Shown here piece after piece: positions 34,085-45,659 of a DNA stretch of 64,000 nucleotides. Origin of the DNA: Clostridia bacterium (GTDB taxonomy: Bacteria; Bacillota; Clostridia; TANB77; UBA1234); assembly GCA_017521465.1 (NCBI GenBank), contig JAFXCN010000013.1, positions 33,113 to 97,112 on the forward strand, read 5' to 3'. Under the pieces are notes generated by a model. That model made no database searches. It saw nothing but the letters and a program-made list of their open reading frames with translations, and was not told the DNA's origin. The translations under genes were made by a program, and so were the position numbers. Position 1 is the stretch's first letter; each line of letters begins with the position of its first letter.

Positions 34085-34662
34085 ACTAGCACCTCCCATG
34101 CAATTGTCATATATATATTTTATTTTTTTAACAAATAATAAGACTATTACTAATGTAACAGCGTTAGTATTATACAACGGTTTTAATATTTTTGTCAACT
34201 ATATTTTACACTTATTAACATTATTTCAATTAATATTATAGTTACTATATTTATGTAAAGTTATCTTTTTTTTCATTTATATTTACGGAAGTACGAATTT
34301 TAAATTTTTTTTATTTATTATTGCATTTATTTTTATATAAATATATAATGTTAGTAACTTATGAACATATTGAAAAATATAGTGTTTCAAGTTGTTTATA
34401 CATAATTATTTTTATGTATAATCTACATAAAAATAATTATCGTTTTCGAATTTTTGTTCGTATTAAAAACTCTGAGAAACTACGAGTTTTACATGAAAGC
34501 CTATTTATATCAACACTTTCAAAATTTAACATTCTATTTGTCGTAAATTGTTGAGGAAATAGCCACTTTCACGTTATTAAAAAAACTTTTCCACATTTTT
34601 ATCAACATTTGTGGAAAAAATGTTAGTAACTTTGTAAATTTATTTAGGAAGAGGGCATACAA
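34085..34662. other. rpmH-dnaA intergenic region with DnaA boxes
   Basis: Very AT-rich, no gene. It contains the rpmH promoter, a GTTATCTTT...TTACGGAAG block (about 34259-34293) that also occurs in the dnaA-dnaN gap, and a cluster of three DnaA-box-like 9-mers directly upstream of dnaA: TTTTCCACA (34587-34595), TTATCAACA (34599-34607) and TGTGGAAAA (34610-34618, minus orientation). These probably give autoregulation of dnaA and may be part of a bipartite origin. Confidence 0.75.
34169..34198 (-). promoter_or_regulatory. Promoter of the rpmH operon
   Basis: On the minus strand TTGACA and TATAAT are both perfect, separated by 18 bases, about 85 bases before rpmH. Confidence 0.82.
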
Positions 34663-35985
34663 ATGTTAAATGAATTTTGGTCTAGGGTTCTAGACATTAT
34701 ACAACCAGAAATGATTGGAATAAGTTTTGACACTTGGATTAAAACTTTGGAACCAATTTCAATGGACGACACTACAGTATACTTAAAAGCAACTTCGCCA
34801 TTTCAAAAAAACACTGTTGATGCCAGATATAAAGAATTGATAAAAGCTGGTTTTAGACACCTAACAAATAAAGAATATAGTATTAATATTGTACTTGAAA
34901 ATGATTCTATTCAGGAAAAACATGAACAAAAAGTTGTTCAAAACATTAATAATCCATTAAATCCAAAATATACTTTTGATACATTTGTAATAGGAGAGAA
35001 TAACCGATTTGCTCATGCAGCATCACTTGCTGCAGCTGAAAGTCTAGGAAAAGCATATAATCCATTGTTCTTATATGGAGGAGTAGGTCTTGGTAAAACT
35101 CACTTGATGCATGCTATTGGTAATTTTGTACTATCACAAAACAATGAAGCTAAAGTACTTTACATAACTTCTGAAAAATTTACAAATGAACTTATTAATG
35201 CTATTCAAAATAACACTACCGAAGATTTTAGAAATAAATATAGAAATATTGATCTATTATTAATAGATGATATTCAATTCTTTATAGGAAAAGAACGTTG
35301 CCAAGAAGAATTTTTCCATACCTTCAATTCGTTATATGAAAATGGAAAACAAATGGTTATTTCAAGTGATAAACCACCAAAAGATATTCATCCATTAGAA
35401 GAACGTTTACAATCTAGATTTGAGTGGGGACTAGTTGCAGATATTGGGAAACCAGATTATGAAACTAGATGTGCAATACTTAGAAAGAAAAGTCAATTAG
35501 AAAATATAAAAATAGACGATGAAATTTTATCAACAATAGCTTTAAAAGTAGAATCAAATATCAGAGAATTAGAAGGTATCTTTAATAAAATAGTAGCAAT
35601 GGCATCACTAACTAACAGTGAAATAACAATGTCTCTTGCAGAGAAGGCGATAGGAGACTTACAAAGATCAAATGATAAGATAATAACAGTCGATTATGTA
35701 CAATATGCAGTTGCAAATTATTATAATCTTGACCAAAATGATTTTAAAATTCAAAGAAAAACAAGTGATATTGCATTTCCAAGACAAATAGCAATGTATT
35801 TATCAAAACAATTAACAGGTCTTTCTTTAAAAGATATTGGTAAAGAATTTGGTGGAAAAGATCATTCAACTGTTATTTATGCAATAAAAAAAGTAGAGGA
35901 TGAGATGAAATTAAATCCTAACACAAAAATAATTGTGGATAACATTAGAAAAATGATTTTGAATAAAAGCGTTGGTAATTCTTAA
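34663..35985 (+). CDS. dnaA: Chromosomal replication initiator DnaA
   Basis: A 440-residue AAA+ initiator. Domain I (about 1-80, helicase/SirA-binding) is followed by a short linker, the ATPase domain with GGVGLGKTHLMHAI (Walker A, about 139-152), LLIDDIQF (Walker B) and RFEWGL (sensor/arginine region), and domain IV with KDIGKEFGGKDHSTVIYA, the DnaA-box-binding signature. Length is typical of clostridia. It is flanked by DnaA boxes on both sides; the ATG follows GAAGAGGG. The gene starts the rightward replication-associated cluster. Confidence 0.97.
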   Translation: MLNEFWSRVLDIIQPEMIGISFDTWIKTLEPISMDDTTVYLKATSPFQKNTVDARYKELIKAGFRHLTNKEYSINIVLENDSIQEKHEQKVVQNINNPLNPKYTFDTFVIGENNRFAHAASLAAAESLGKAYNPLFLYGGVGLGKTHLMHAIGNFVLSQNNEAKVLYITSEKFTNELINAIQNNTTEDFRNKYRNIDLLLIDDIQFFIGKERCQEEFFHTFNSLYENGKQMVISSDKPPKDIHPLEERLQSRFEWGLVADIGKPDYETRCAILRKKSQLENIKIDDEILSTIALKVESNIRELEGIFNKIVAMASLTNSEITMSLAEKAIGDLQRSNDKIITVDYVQYAVANYYNLDQNDFKIQRKTSDIAFPRQIAMYLSKQLTGLSLKDIGKEFGGKDHSTVIYAIKKVEDEMKLNPNTKIIVDNIRKMILNKSVGNS

Positions 35986-36273
35986 TATTTACATAAGCAT
36001 TTTTTTGGTTCCCAAAAAGTTATCTTTACTTACGGAAGCAATACGTTGGTTATTAACATTAAAATGTGAATAATGTGTAAATAAGATGTTATTAAATAAT
36101 TTCTTTAATAAAAGTGTTAGCTTTGTTAATAACTCTTGTTTCATATCAACATTTTATCAACACGAAATTTATTACGCATTATCATATTTTGATTAGTTAT
36201 CCACACAACTAACATGACTTATTATTATTACTATTATATATATTTACTTAATTGTAAAAATGGAGGTTTAAAA
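35986..36273. other. Replication origin (oriC) between dnaA and dnaN
   Basis: DnaA boxes: TGTGAATAA (36065-36073) and TGTGTAAAT (36074-36082) on the minus strand; TTATCAACA (36155-36163) and a perfect TTATCCACA (36197-36205) on the plus strand. Thirteen bases after the last box lies a run of trinucleotides TTA-TTA-TTA-TTA-CTA-TTA (36219-36236), which read 3' to 5' on the other strand are AAT/GAT repeats, the DnaA-trio pattern of Bacillus-type unwinding elements, followed by TATATATATTTACTTAATT. This fits box cluster plus unwinding site. Confidence 0.85.
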
Positions 36274-37392
36274 ATGAAATTTATTTGTGAAAAAGAAAAA
36301 TTATTATTAGGATTAAATAATGTAACTCGCACTTCCGTAGGAAGAACAACTACTCCTATATTAGACGGAATATTAATTACAGTTAAAAAAGATATTATTG
36401 TATTAACAACTAATGATTCTGAAATAGGAATGGAATACACTATCGAAGAAGTAGATACTTTAGAAGAAGGAAAAGCTGTTGTAGATTGTAAAATGTTTGG
36501 TGATATTATAAGAAAACTTCCTAACTCAGATATTACTATATATATAAATGAAAAAAATCTTTTAGTTATAGAATGTGAGGGTTCGCTTTATAAACTTTCT
36601 ACTATGAATGCGGAAGAGTTCCCAACATTACCAACAATAAATGTTGAAAAAACAATACAATTACCTCAAAAAGTATTAAAAGATATGATTAAAAAAACAG
36701 CGTTCGCTGTTAGTATTGAAGAAAACAGACCAATTTTCACAGGCGCTTTATTAGAAGTTAAAGAATCTAAATTATTTTTAGTAGCTGTTGATGGATTTAG
36801 ATTAGCTTTAAGAACGACACCAGTTTTTACTGATAGTCAAGATTTCTCAACTATAGTTCCAGGTAAATATTTAAATGAAGTTTCTAAAAATTTGTTAGAT
36901 GAAGAAGATATGATAAAAATAGGTATAACTAAAAATCAAGCTTTATTTGAAATGCATAATTGTAAAGTTGTTACTAGATTATTAGAAGGTGAATTCTTAA
37001 ATTATAACAATGTAATACCTAAAGATAAAGAAACAAGAATAAAGGTAAATAAGAGTAGTTTACAAAGTGCTATTGAAAGAGCCTCAATTTTTTCAATATC
37101 TGCAGGAGAGAAAGAAAAGAAATATCCTATAAAGATGTTTGTTAACTTAGGTAATGTTATAGTTTCTTGTACATCACAAATAGGTGATGCTAAAGAAGAA
37201 GTTATGGTAGAAACTACTGGTAAAGAATTAGAAATAGGCTTTAATCCTAAATATATGTTAGATGCGTTAAAGGCAATTGAAGATGAAGAAGTTTATATGG
37301 ACTTTGGAAGTAATATTTCTCCATGTATCATAAAAAGTACAATGGAAGATAAATATACATATATGGTTTTACCAGTTAGACTTAAAGAGTAA
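36274..37392 (+). CDS. dnaN: DNA polymerase III beta clamp
   Basis: A 372-residue sliding clamp made of three similar domains, which holds the polymerase on DNA and serves as hub for repair factors. Family features include the N-terminal MKFICEKEKLLLGLNNV, FPTLP at the end of domain I, VDGFRLALR in domain II and the C-terminal YMVLPVRL, which ends the protein. The start at 36274 has GGAGGT; the longer ORF begins inside the origin unwinding region and is rejected. Confidence 0.97.
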   Translation: MKFICEKEKLLLGLNNVTRTSVGRTTTPILDGILITVKKDIIVLTTNDSEIGMEYTIEEVDTLEEGKAVVDCKMFGDIIRKLPNSDITIYINEKNLLVIECEGSLYKLSTMNAEEFPTLPTINVEKTIQLPQKVLKDMIKKTAFAVSIEENRPIFTGALLEVKESKLFLVAVDGFRLALRTTPVFTDSQDFSTIVPGKYLNEVSKNLLDEEDMIKIGITKNQALFEMHNCKVVTRLLEGEFLNYNNVIPKDKETRIKVNKSSLQSAIERASIFSISAGEKEKKYPIKMFVNLGNVIVSCTSQIGDAKEEVMVETTGKELEIGFNPKYMLDALKAIEDEEVYMDFGSNISPCIIKSTMEDKYTYMVLPVRLKE

Positions 37393-37427
37393 GAAAACAA
37401 AAGAAGTTAAAAAGGAGTTTCGAGAAT

Positions 37428-38498
37428 ATGTTTATAAAAGAGGTCTATCTCGAAAATTTTAGAAATTATAAAAATCAAACAATACAGTTAAATGAAAATG
37501 TTAATGTTTTTTATGGAAATAATGCACAAGGAAAAACTAATATTTTAGAAGCATTATATTTTGGAGCTTTCGGAAGATCTTTTAGAACTAATAAAGAAGG
37601 AGAGCTTATCAATTTTGAAGATAGTGCTTCTAAAATAAATATTACTTATGAAAAAAATGATCGTTTAAACAAATTAGACATTGCATTAAATAAAAAAGAG
37701 AAGAAAACAATAAAATTAAATGGTATAAAGCTTTCAAGAAATAGTGAATTAGTTGGAAATATTAATATTGTTATCTTTTCGCCAGATGATATTATAATTT
37801 TAAAGCAAGGCCCAAGTTTAAGAAGAAAATTTTTAGATATATTAATAAGTCAATTAAAGCCTAAATATTTACATGAACTTAGTGAATTTAATAAAATATT
37901 AGAACAGAGAAATAATTTATTAAAATCTAAAAAGTTGGAAACAATAGATATTTGGAATGAACAATTTGCTCAAAAAGCAGAAATTATATATAAATATAGA
38001 AAAAAATATGTACAGAAATTACAAGAAAAATTGGAAGAAATCCATCCAGAACTTACTAATGAGAAAGAAAGTATAAAGATTAAATATATTACTAGATTTA
38101 AATCAAAAGAAGAATTTTTAGAAATTTTAAATCAGAATTTAAATTTAGATTTACTAAGAGGATATACAAGTGAAGGTCCTCAAAGAGAAGATTTTGAAAT
38201 TTTAATAAATGATAAAAGTTTAAATTTATATGGTTCTCAAGGACAGCATAGAACAGCAATTTTAGCATTAAAAATTGCCGAAATGAAAATAATAGAAGAA
38301 GAGGTTTCAGATAGTCCAATTTTATTATTAGATGATATAACATCTGAATTGGATGAACATAGAATACAAGCAATTTTTAATAGCGTAAATAAATATCAAG
38401 TGTTTATAACATGTACGGATATAAATCTTATATTAAAATATGATTGTTTGACAAAAAATATAAAATTATATAATATAGATAGTGGCAAAATTGTATAA
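37428..38498 (+). CDS. recF: DNA replication and repair protein RecF
   Basis: A 356-residue SMC-like ABC ATPase which, with RecO and RecR, loads RecA onto gapped DNA. Walker A GNNAQGKTNILEAL (about 30-43), GRSFR, a signature region (GSQGQHRTAILALKIAE, about 266-282) and Walker B LLLDDITSELD are visible. Normal length. It is in the dnaN-recF-remB-gyrB row; AAGGAG precedes dnaN-proximal ATG at 37428. Confidence 0.95.
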   Translation: MFIKEVYLENFRNYKNQTIQLNENVNVFYGNNAQGKTNILEALYFGAFGRSFRTNKEGELINFEDSASKINITYEKNDRLNKLDIALNKKEKKTIKLNGIKLSRNSELVGNINIVIFSPDDIIILKQGPSLRRKFLDILISQLKPKYLHELSEFNKILEQRNNLLKSKKLETIDIWNEQFAQKAEIIYKYRKKYVQKLQEKLEEIHPELTNEKESIKIKYITRFKSKEEFLEILNQNLNLDLLRGYTSEGPQREDFEILINDKSLNLYGSQGQHRTAILALKIAEMKIIEEEVSDSPILLLDDITSELDEHRIQAIFNSVNKYQVFITCTDINLILKYDCLTKNIKLYNIDSGKIV

Positions 38499-38523
38499 TT
38501 GTATTTATTGAAGAGAGGTAAAT

Positions 38524-38775
38524 ATGCTTTTACACATAGAAAATGATAAAATAATATCTACAAATGATATTATTGGAATTTTTGATTTATCTAAATTAAA
38601 TGAAAATAAAGAAAATAGAAATTTTACATTTAAGTTTAGTGATGAAAATAAAAAGAAAAGAACAGTGATAATAGTTAATGAAAAAGGAAAAATAAAAGAA
38701 TATTTTTCTGATTTTTCTATTAGTACATTGGAAAAAAGAATAAATAAAAACTATATGTTTGAAAGTATAAATTGA
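38524..38775 (+). CDS. remB: RemB-like (YaaB) DUF370 protein
   Basis: An 83-residue protein of the DUF370/extracellular matrix regulator family. It opens with MLLHIENDKIISTNDIIGIFDL, trimmed here to the recognisable HIENDKIIS and IGIFDL blocks, and ends with a helix (STLEKRINKNY). The name rests on position between recF and gyrB, as for Bacillus yaaB (remB), and on the fold-like N-terminus. In Bacillus, RemA is the DNA-binding paralogue and the role of RemB is less clear. AGAGAGG precedes the ATG. Confidence 0.82.
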   Translation: MLLHIENDKIISTNDIIGIFDLSKLNENKENRNFTFKFSDENKKKRTVIIVNEKGKIKEYFSDFSISTLEKRINKNYMFESIN

Positions 38776-38780
38776 TATAA

Positions 38781-40712
<1,932 letters not shown>

Positions 40713-40715
<3 letters not shown>

Positions 40716-40795
40716 AGAATAGTGAATAAAGAATAAAGAATAAAGAATAAAGAATAGATAATAAATATTCTTTATTCTTTTTTCTTTATTCTTTT
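40713..40795 (+). terminator. Palindromic GAATAAA-repeat terminator after gyrB
   Basis: Tandem AAAGAATA units on the left pair with ATTCTTTATTC on the right, followed by TTTTTTC. It is of the same repeat type as the 6.82-kb terminator and could have expanded by slippage. Confidence 0.65.
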
Positions 40796-40869
40796 CATTT
40801 GTGCTTGCATACGACAAACAACATATGATACTATTTTTGTATAAAACAAGAGAAAAGGAGAATTGATTA

Positions 40870-42240
40870 ATGATAGAAATAGAAAGAAATATTTTTAGAA
40901 GTTATGACATTAGAGGCATTTATCCATCTGAGTTAAACGAAAATGCTGCAATGTTAATTGGTAAAGGTTTTGCTAGTATGATGAAAAGAGCTGGCGAAAC
41001 TCAAATTATAGTTGGAAGAGATGTTAGATTATCATCTGATACTTTATATAAAGCACTAACAGAAGGTATTATATCAACAGGAATGAAGGTTATTAATATT
41101 GGAATTTGCATGACTCCAATGACATATTTTGCAAGAGAAATTTTAAATGTTAAACCATCAATAATGATTACAGCAAGTCACAATCCAAAAGAATACAATG
41201 GTTTTAAAATTTGTGCTCTTGGCAGAGATGTTATGTTTGGTGATGATATTCAAAAATTATTACAATTTATAGAAGCAGGAGATTTTGAAGTTTCAGAAGA
41301 AGTAGGAAAAATCGAAGATAAAGATTTAACAGACATTTATATAGATTACATTACAGATAGAGTAAAATTAGGTAATAGAAAATTAAAAGTAGCAGTTGAT
41401 TGTGGAAACGGAGCTGCTGGAATATTCATAGAAAAATTCTTAACTAAATTAGGAATAGAAGATGCCTTATATGAGTGTGTAGAACCAGATGGAAATTTCC
41501 CAATACATCATCCAGATCCATCTCAAGAAAAATACATGTTAGAATTTGAAAAGTTTGTAAGAGAAAATAATTGTGATATAGGTATTGCTTTTGATGGTGA
41601 TGCTGACAGAATTATTTGTATCGATGAAAATGGAAAAATTTTATTCGGCGATGAATTTATGATTGTTATATGGAGAGATTTAATGCCAAAACATCCTGGT
41701 GCTGAAGCAATATTAGATGTTAAATGTACTCAAAGTTTATATGATGAAGTTAAAAAATTAGGTGGAGTTCCAAGATTTGTAAAAGTAGGTAGTCCAAATA
41801 TTAAAGATGAAATTAGAAAAAATAATTTAATTTTTGCAGGAGAATATGCAGGACATATTTACTTTAATGATGAATATTTTGGATTTGATGATTCTTTCTA
41901 TTCAGCTGCTAGAATTTTAAAAATATTATCTGAATCAGATAAAAAATTCTCTGAATTTTTAGAAGGAATAAATAAATATGTTGGTACACCAGAACATATT
42001 ATTAAAGTTACAGATGAAACAAAATTTGATATTGTTGAAAAAACAAGAAAATATTTTGTTGATGCTGGATATGAAGTAATTGACGTTGATGGTGCAAGAG
42101 TTATTTTTGAAAATGGTTGGGGACTTGTTAGAGCTTCAAACACAGGACCAAATTTAACAATAAAAGCAGAAGGCGACACACCAGAACATGTAGAAGAAAT
42201 AATGAACAAGATTGAAGAAGTTGTTAAGATTGATATTTAA
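40870..42240 (+). CDS. Phosphomannomutase/phosphoglucomutase
   Basis: A 456-residue alpha-D-phosphohexomutase that interconverts hexose 6- and 1-phosphates, feeding nucleotide sugars for wall polymers and glucans. Motifs: RSYDIRGIYP (N-terminal), TASHNPKEYNG (phosphoserine loop, about 100-110), DGDADR (metal loop, about 240-245), GEYAGHIYF (sugar-binding, about 327-335; usually GExSGH) and the C-terminal RASNTGP phosphate loop. It probably supplies glucose-1-phosphate for UDP-glucose, the substrate of the glucan synthase. Single-gene unit with strong terminator. Confidence 0.92.
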   Translation: MIEIERNIFRSYDIRGIYPSELNENAAMLIGKGFASMMKRAGETQIIVGRDVRLSSDTLYKALTEGIISTGMKVINIGICMTPMTYFAREILNVKPSIMITASHNPKEYNGFKICALGRDVMFGDDIQKLLQFIEAGDFEVSEEVGKIEDKDLTDIYIDYITDRVKLGNRKLKVAVDCGNGAAGIFIEKFLTKLGIEDALYECVEPDGNFPIHHPDPSQEKYMLEFEKFVRENNCDIGIAFDGDADRIICIDENGKILFGDEFMIVIWRDLMPKHPGAEAILDVKCTQSLYDEVKKLGGVPRFVKVGSPNIKDEIRKNNLIFAGEYAGHIYFNDEYFGFDDSFYSAARILKILSESDKKFSEFLEGINKYVGTPEHIIKVTDETKFDIVEKTRKYFVDAGYEVIDVDGARVIFENGWGLVRASNTGPNLTIKAEGDTPEHVEEIMNKIEEVVKIDI

Positions 42241-42275
42241 AATAAACGGTGGACTTTTAGTCCACCGTTTATTTT
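42239..42275 (+). terminator. Strong terminator of the phosphohexomutase gene
   Basis: A perfect 17-bp stem (AAAATAAACGGTGGACT and its complement) with a TTT loop, ending in a T-run. Confidence 0.9.
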
Positions 42276-42806
42276 AAATCCCGAAAAGAGAAACATTTTT
42301 CGTCGGCCCACAGGGTGTTTCGCGGTTTCCAGCGAAACGCAATGTGTCCGCCGTAAAAATGTTGCGAATGGATAGGAAAAATATATGAATTTTTGCGCAC
42401 TTCAAATTCGTATATCGGATGTGTGGTGTATTTCAAAAAGTAAAAATAATTTATTTTTTTATTGTACATATTAAGTATAAACTAAAAATTGTTTATTCTC
42501 ACTAAATCTGCACTTGCTACAATTTCTAACAAAAATAAAAGCTCGCTACGTGATACGCAAGCGTTTAAAACTGCGCTCGCAATATTTTTGAAGAAATTGT
42601 ACACTTCGTTCCGAAAAGCGTTCGAATAAAAAATTTTTACTTTTTATAAATTAATATCAGAAAAATTCCGTACGGATCGAAGTTTCCGAAGGAAACTTTT
42701 TCGCAGACGGAAAAGGGCGAATCGCCGCCCGCGCAGCGGCCGTCTGCGAAAACGAACTGCGTTACATTAATTTGGAATGATAATCAAATTACCGAATGGC
42801 AACATT
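42276..42806. repeat. Repeat-dense region: GC hairpin, nested-hairpin copy 2, two-hairpin copy 3
   Basis: No gene. (a) 42287-42357: CATTTTTCG...AAAAATG outer arms with an inner GTTTCGC/GCGAAAC stem; the block CCGACGAAAA, then TGTTTCTC read in reverse, also occurs at the window start (about 28-43). (b) 42470-42655: second nested-hairpin element with ACAATTTCT/GAAATTGT middle stem. (c) 42680-42769: third two-hairpin element, AAGTTTCC-GAA-GGAAACTT then CGCAGACGG/CCGTCTGCG enclosing GCCGC/GCGGC, ending AAAACGAACTGCGTTACATTA. All three lie in tandem before the glycosidase stop. Confidence 0.7.
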
Positions 42807-45650
42807 TTATTCAAACACACTCTTCACTTCATAACTCAATTCATTTCCATTTACAGTTATCAAGAAATAATTTGTATTTTCTAAAATTTCATTAGGAGAG
42901 GAAGTATCATTATTTATTCCTAAATATTTTATTCCTCTTTTCATTGAATAATCTGTATAGCTTCCTTTGTGCAATACCCAAATATTTTTTCCAGTTTCTA
43001 TTCTTAATTCACAAAGTACATCTATAAATAATCTTTTTTCAGCTTCGTCATTAAAATTATCTAAAGAGTCATTCATTACTATAAATATATTTTCTTTTTT
43101 AGTGTTTTTAATATCTTTTTGTAAATTTGTCCATTGGTTACTATCTGTATTTCTTATTCCATTTTTTAAACAATTAATTGTAATGAATGTTGAATTTTTA
43201 TAATCTTTTTTTGAATAGTTTGAACAATTTATTTGTTCAACGCTAACATTTGCTAACATTGAGTTATTATTTTGTGAGGTAAATATAACAATTTCTGAAT
43301 TTTTGTTGATTGAATTTATAATTTTTTTATTTCTTAAATTTTCAATCATTAAGTTACTAGATTTTATTTCATCAAAAAGAGCTATTCTAAAACTATCTTC
43401 ATTTTTTAACTCAACATATTTTTGAGATTCATCAATTCCTTTTATATCTTTTGGTAATCTTGTATTAGTTGATACGGCGGTTGTTTCACCATAGAATGTT
43501 AAATCATCTATATAAATATAACCAGAAGATTTTATATCAATTTTATCTTGTGCAACATAGATATCTGTTAGTTTTGCTGGTAATGAAATATCTTTTAATG
43601 AATATTTAAATTCTTGCCAACCTTCATGTGTTATTCCTTTTTGTACCACTATTAAATGACTATTATTATTAACATCTTTTATTTTTAATTTTATTTGCTC
43701 GTCTTTTTTAGAATCATTATAAACCCAAAATCCGATTTCTGTAGTTGTTTCTGGAATATCAATTCCACCATCATTAAATTCTATATAAGCTGCACGGATT
43801 TGAATATCTTGATTGAAATCATAAGAAAGCTTACAAGAATATTTTCCTTCATGAGATTCTTCTTTTGTTCTTTCAGCATTTCCTATTACTTCATCTGGAT
43901 ATGGATCAAAGTTATAATTTACTTTTTCAAAGTCGTCAATAATAGTTTTTGTTTTTCCACTTACAGTAACTAAAGCATAAGTTTTTATATCGTTATCACT
44001 TACTGAAATTATATAATCACCAGCAGTTGTAGCTGTAAAAATATTTTCTTTTATTGATGCATCTTTAGGAATTTTATTTTCAATACCGTCTACATCAAAA
44101 TAATTTTCAATTTGCCATGTAATTTCATTGTCGTTTAAGGTTGAATAATAACCATTTTTATTTTTTGCTTCAATTTTAAATGAAACATTTTCACCGCTTG
44201 AAAGTGTAGATTTTTTTGGAGTTATAGCTAATTCATGAGGATTACTCAAGATATTTATTTCTATTTCAGATTTTTTATTTTTATATTCAGCTTGTAGCAT
44301 TGTCATACCAACAGTATCACCAGTTAGAATACCATCATCAACAGTAACAGGAACGCCATCAAATGACCATTCTACATCGTCTTGATTTATTTCAATTGGA
44401 TCAAAATATTTATTATATGCTTTTACAACTATTTCACGTTCTTTACCTTTAAAAACATTAGTATCTGAAACTTCTATTACAATATTTTCAACTTTCTTAG
44501 ATGAAGGAGAAGAATTTAAAATTCCTACACCATTTATAATTGCTCTTAATGAGCCACCACTTGGAGAGTTTATTGTACTTAGGGCTGTATCTCCTAATTT
44601 TCTAGCAAGCATAGTGGTCGAACCACCGCCATCTAAATTGATAGCGTTATAAACATCAATATCTAATAAAAATTCCGCAAGTTCTTGTTGAGTCATACCA
44701 ACACTAGATTTTTGTCTTCCATCAATTGTAACTAAATACAACATTTCGCCATCTTTTGATGTTCCAATAGCAGTTCTTGGATGTGTCCCTGAAATATTTG
44801 AAGAAAATTTATCAGGAATTTTTCCGTCTTTTATTAATTGAGCACCGCCTGAAATTGCAAATTCTATATCATCAATATCAATAGAAGTTTCAATATCTAA
44901 TTCCACTTTTGTACCTTTTTTGAAATTATCTTTTAAAAATTCTGCACCGTCACCTGTTGCTGAAATGACATATCCTTTTTTAGGAATTTCTACAGCAGGT
45001 TCATTAATTCTAACTTCAGAGATTTTATTGTTTTTTATTACTAATTCTGTCATTGGTAATTCTTCTGTAGAACCAATAGAATGTGTTCCCCAAGCTGGTG
45101 TGTATATTGCAGGAATGTTGTAGTAATCTGGATATTTATTAATTTCAGAAATTTCAATACTTTCTTTAGTTTTTTTAGAAGTTAATGTTATTTTGTTAGA
45201 AACAAATTCGTATAGAGGAGAATAATCTTCATCTAATAAAAATGTTGCGAATGAATCTGATTCTAAATTACCATAGTAACTAGAACTAATAATTTCATTA
45301 TTATTTATGGCAAGTCCCATAGAATGCCCTTTACCAGAACTTGCTGCAAAGAAGTCACCATTAATAGCAGCTATACAATTATCAGTAATATTAGTTGCCA
45401 TAGTTTTTAAATTTTGAGTTTTTCCAACACCATTTAATGAAGTAAGTAAAGTAATATCAGTATATTTATCTGTGAGATCTACCTCGAGAACATTTATATT
45501 AAGCCAACCTTTATCAGTAAATCGTACATATTTTTTTAGAGTTGTACCTGTGGCGATTTGATTACTTGTCACTGTTTCGTATAATGTTGTTGCATTAATA
45601 GTAGAACTTATAATCAAAATAAAAAATAAAACTAATAATATTTTTTTCAT
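42807..45650 (-). CDS. Secreted phosphodiester glycosidase with Ig-like and binding modules
   Basis: A 947-residue exported protein. A signal peptide (about 1-20) is followed by an NAGPA/DUF2233 phosphodiester glycosidase domain (about 90-380) with AAINGDFF, ISGGAQLI, GTHPRTAIG and LDGGGSTTM, then Ig-like (Big_2-type) domains (about 385-565), a beta-rich module resembling a carbohydrate-binding domain (about 570-725, ending YIYIDDLTFYG) and a C-terminal metallophosphatase-like or unknown region (about 740-947). The catalytic fold removes a sugar blocking a phosphodiester; in bacteria the substrates are mostly unknown, with phosphorylated wall polysaccharides a reasonable guess. AGGAGG site before ATG. 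Confidence 0.85.
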   Translation of the reverse strand: MKKILLVLFFILIISSTINATTLYETVTSNQIATGTTLKKYVRFTDKGWLNINVLEVDLTDKYTDITLLTSLNGVGKTQNLKTMATNITDNCIAAINGDFFAASSGKGHSMGLAINNNEIISSSYYGNLESDSFATFLLDEDYSPLYEFVSNKITLTSKKTKESIEISEINKYPDYYNIPAIYTPAWGTHSIGSTEELPMTELVIKNNKISEVRINEPAVEIPKKGYVISATGDGAEFLKDNFKKGTKVELDIETSIDIDDIEFAISGGAQLIKDGKIPDKFSSNISGTHPRTAIGTSKDGEMLYLVTIDGRQKSSVGMTQQELAEFLLDIDVYNAINLDGGGSTTMLARKLGDTALSTINSPSGGSLRAIINGVGILNSSPSSKKVENIVIEVSDTNVFKGKEREIVVKAYNKYFDPIEINQDDVEWSFDGVPVTVDDGILTGDTVGMTMLQAEYKNKKSEIEINILSNPHELAITPKKSTLSSGENVSFKIEAKNKNGYYSTLNDNEITWQIENYFDVDGIENKIPKDASIKENIFTATTAGDYIISVSDNDIKTYALVTVSGKTKTIIDDFEKVNYNFDPYPDEVIGNAERTKEESHEGKYSCKLSYDFNQDIQIRAAYIEFNDGGIDIPETTTEIGFWVYNDSKKDEQIKLKIKDVNNNSHLIVVQKGITHEGWQEFKYSLKDISLPAKLTDIYVAQDKIDIKSSGYIYIDDLTFYGETTAVSTNTRLPKDIKGIDESQKYVELKNEDSFRIALFDEIKSSNLMIENLRNKKIINSINKNSEIVIFTSQNNNSMLANVSVEQINCSNYSKKDYKNSTFITINCLKNGIRNTDSNQWTNLQKDIKNTKKENIFIVMNDSLDNFNDEAEKRLFIDVLCELRIETGKNIWVLHKGSYTDYSMKRGIKYLGINNDTSSPNEILENTNYFLITVNGNELSYEVKSVFE

Positions 45651-45659
45651 TTTTACCTC

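Noticed and set aside
42269..42469. 66-codon minus-strand ORF between phosphohexomutase and glycosidase
   Set aside because: It spans the stem of a repeat hairpin; the shared DEKCFS string with the window start is explained by that DNA repeat.
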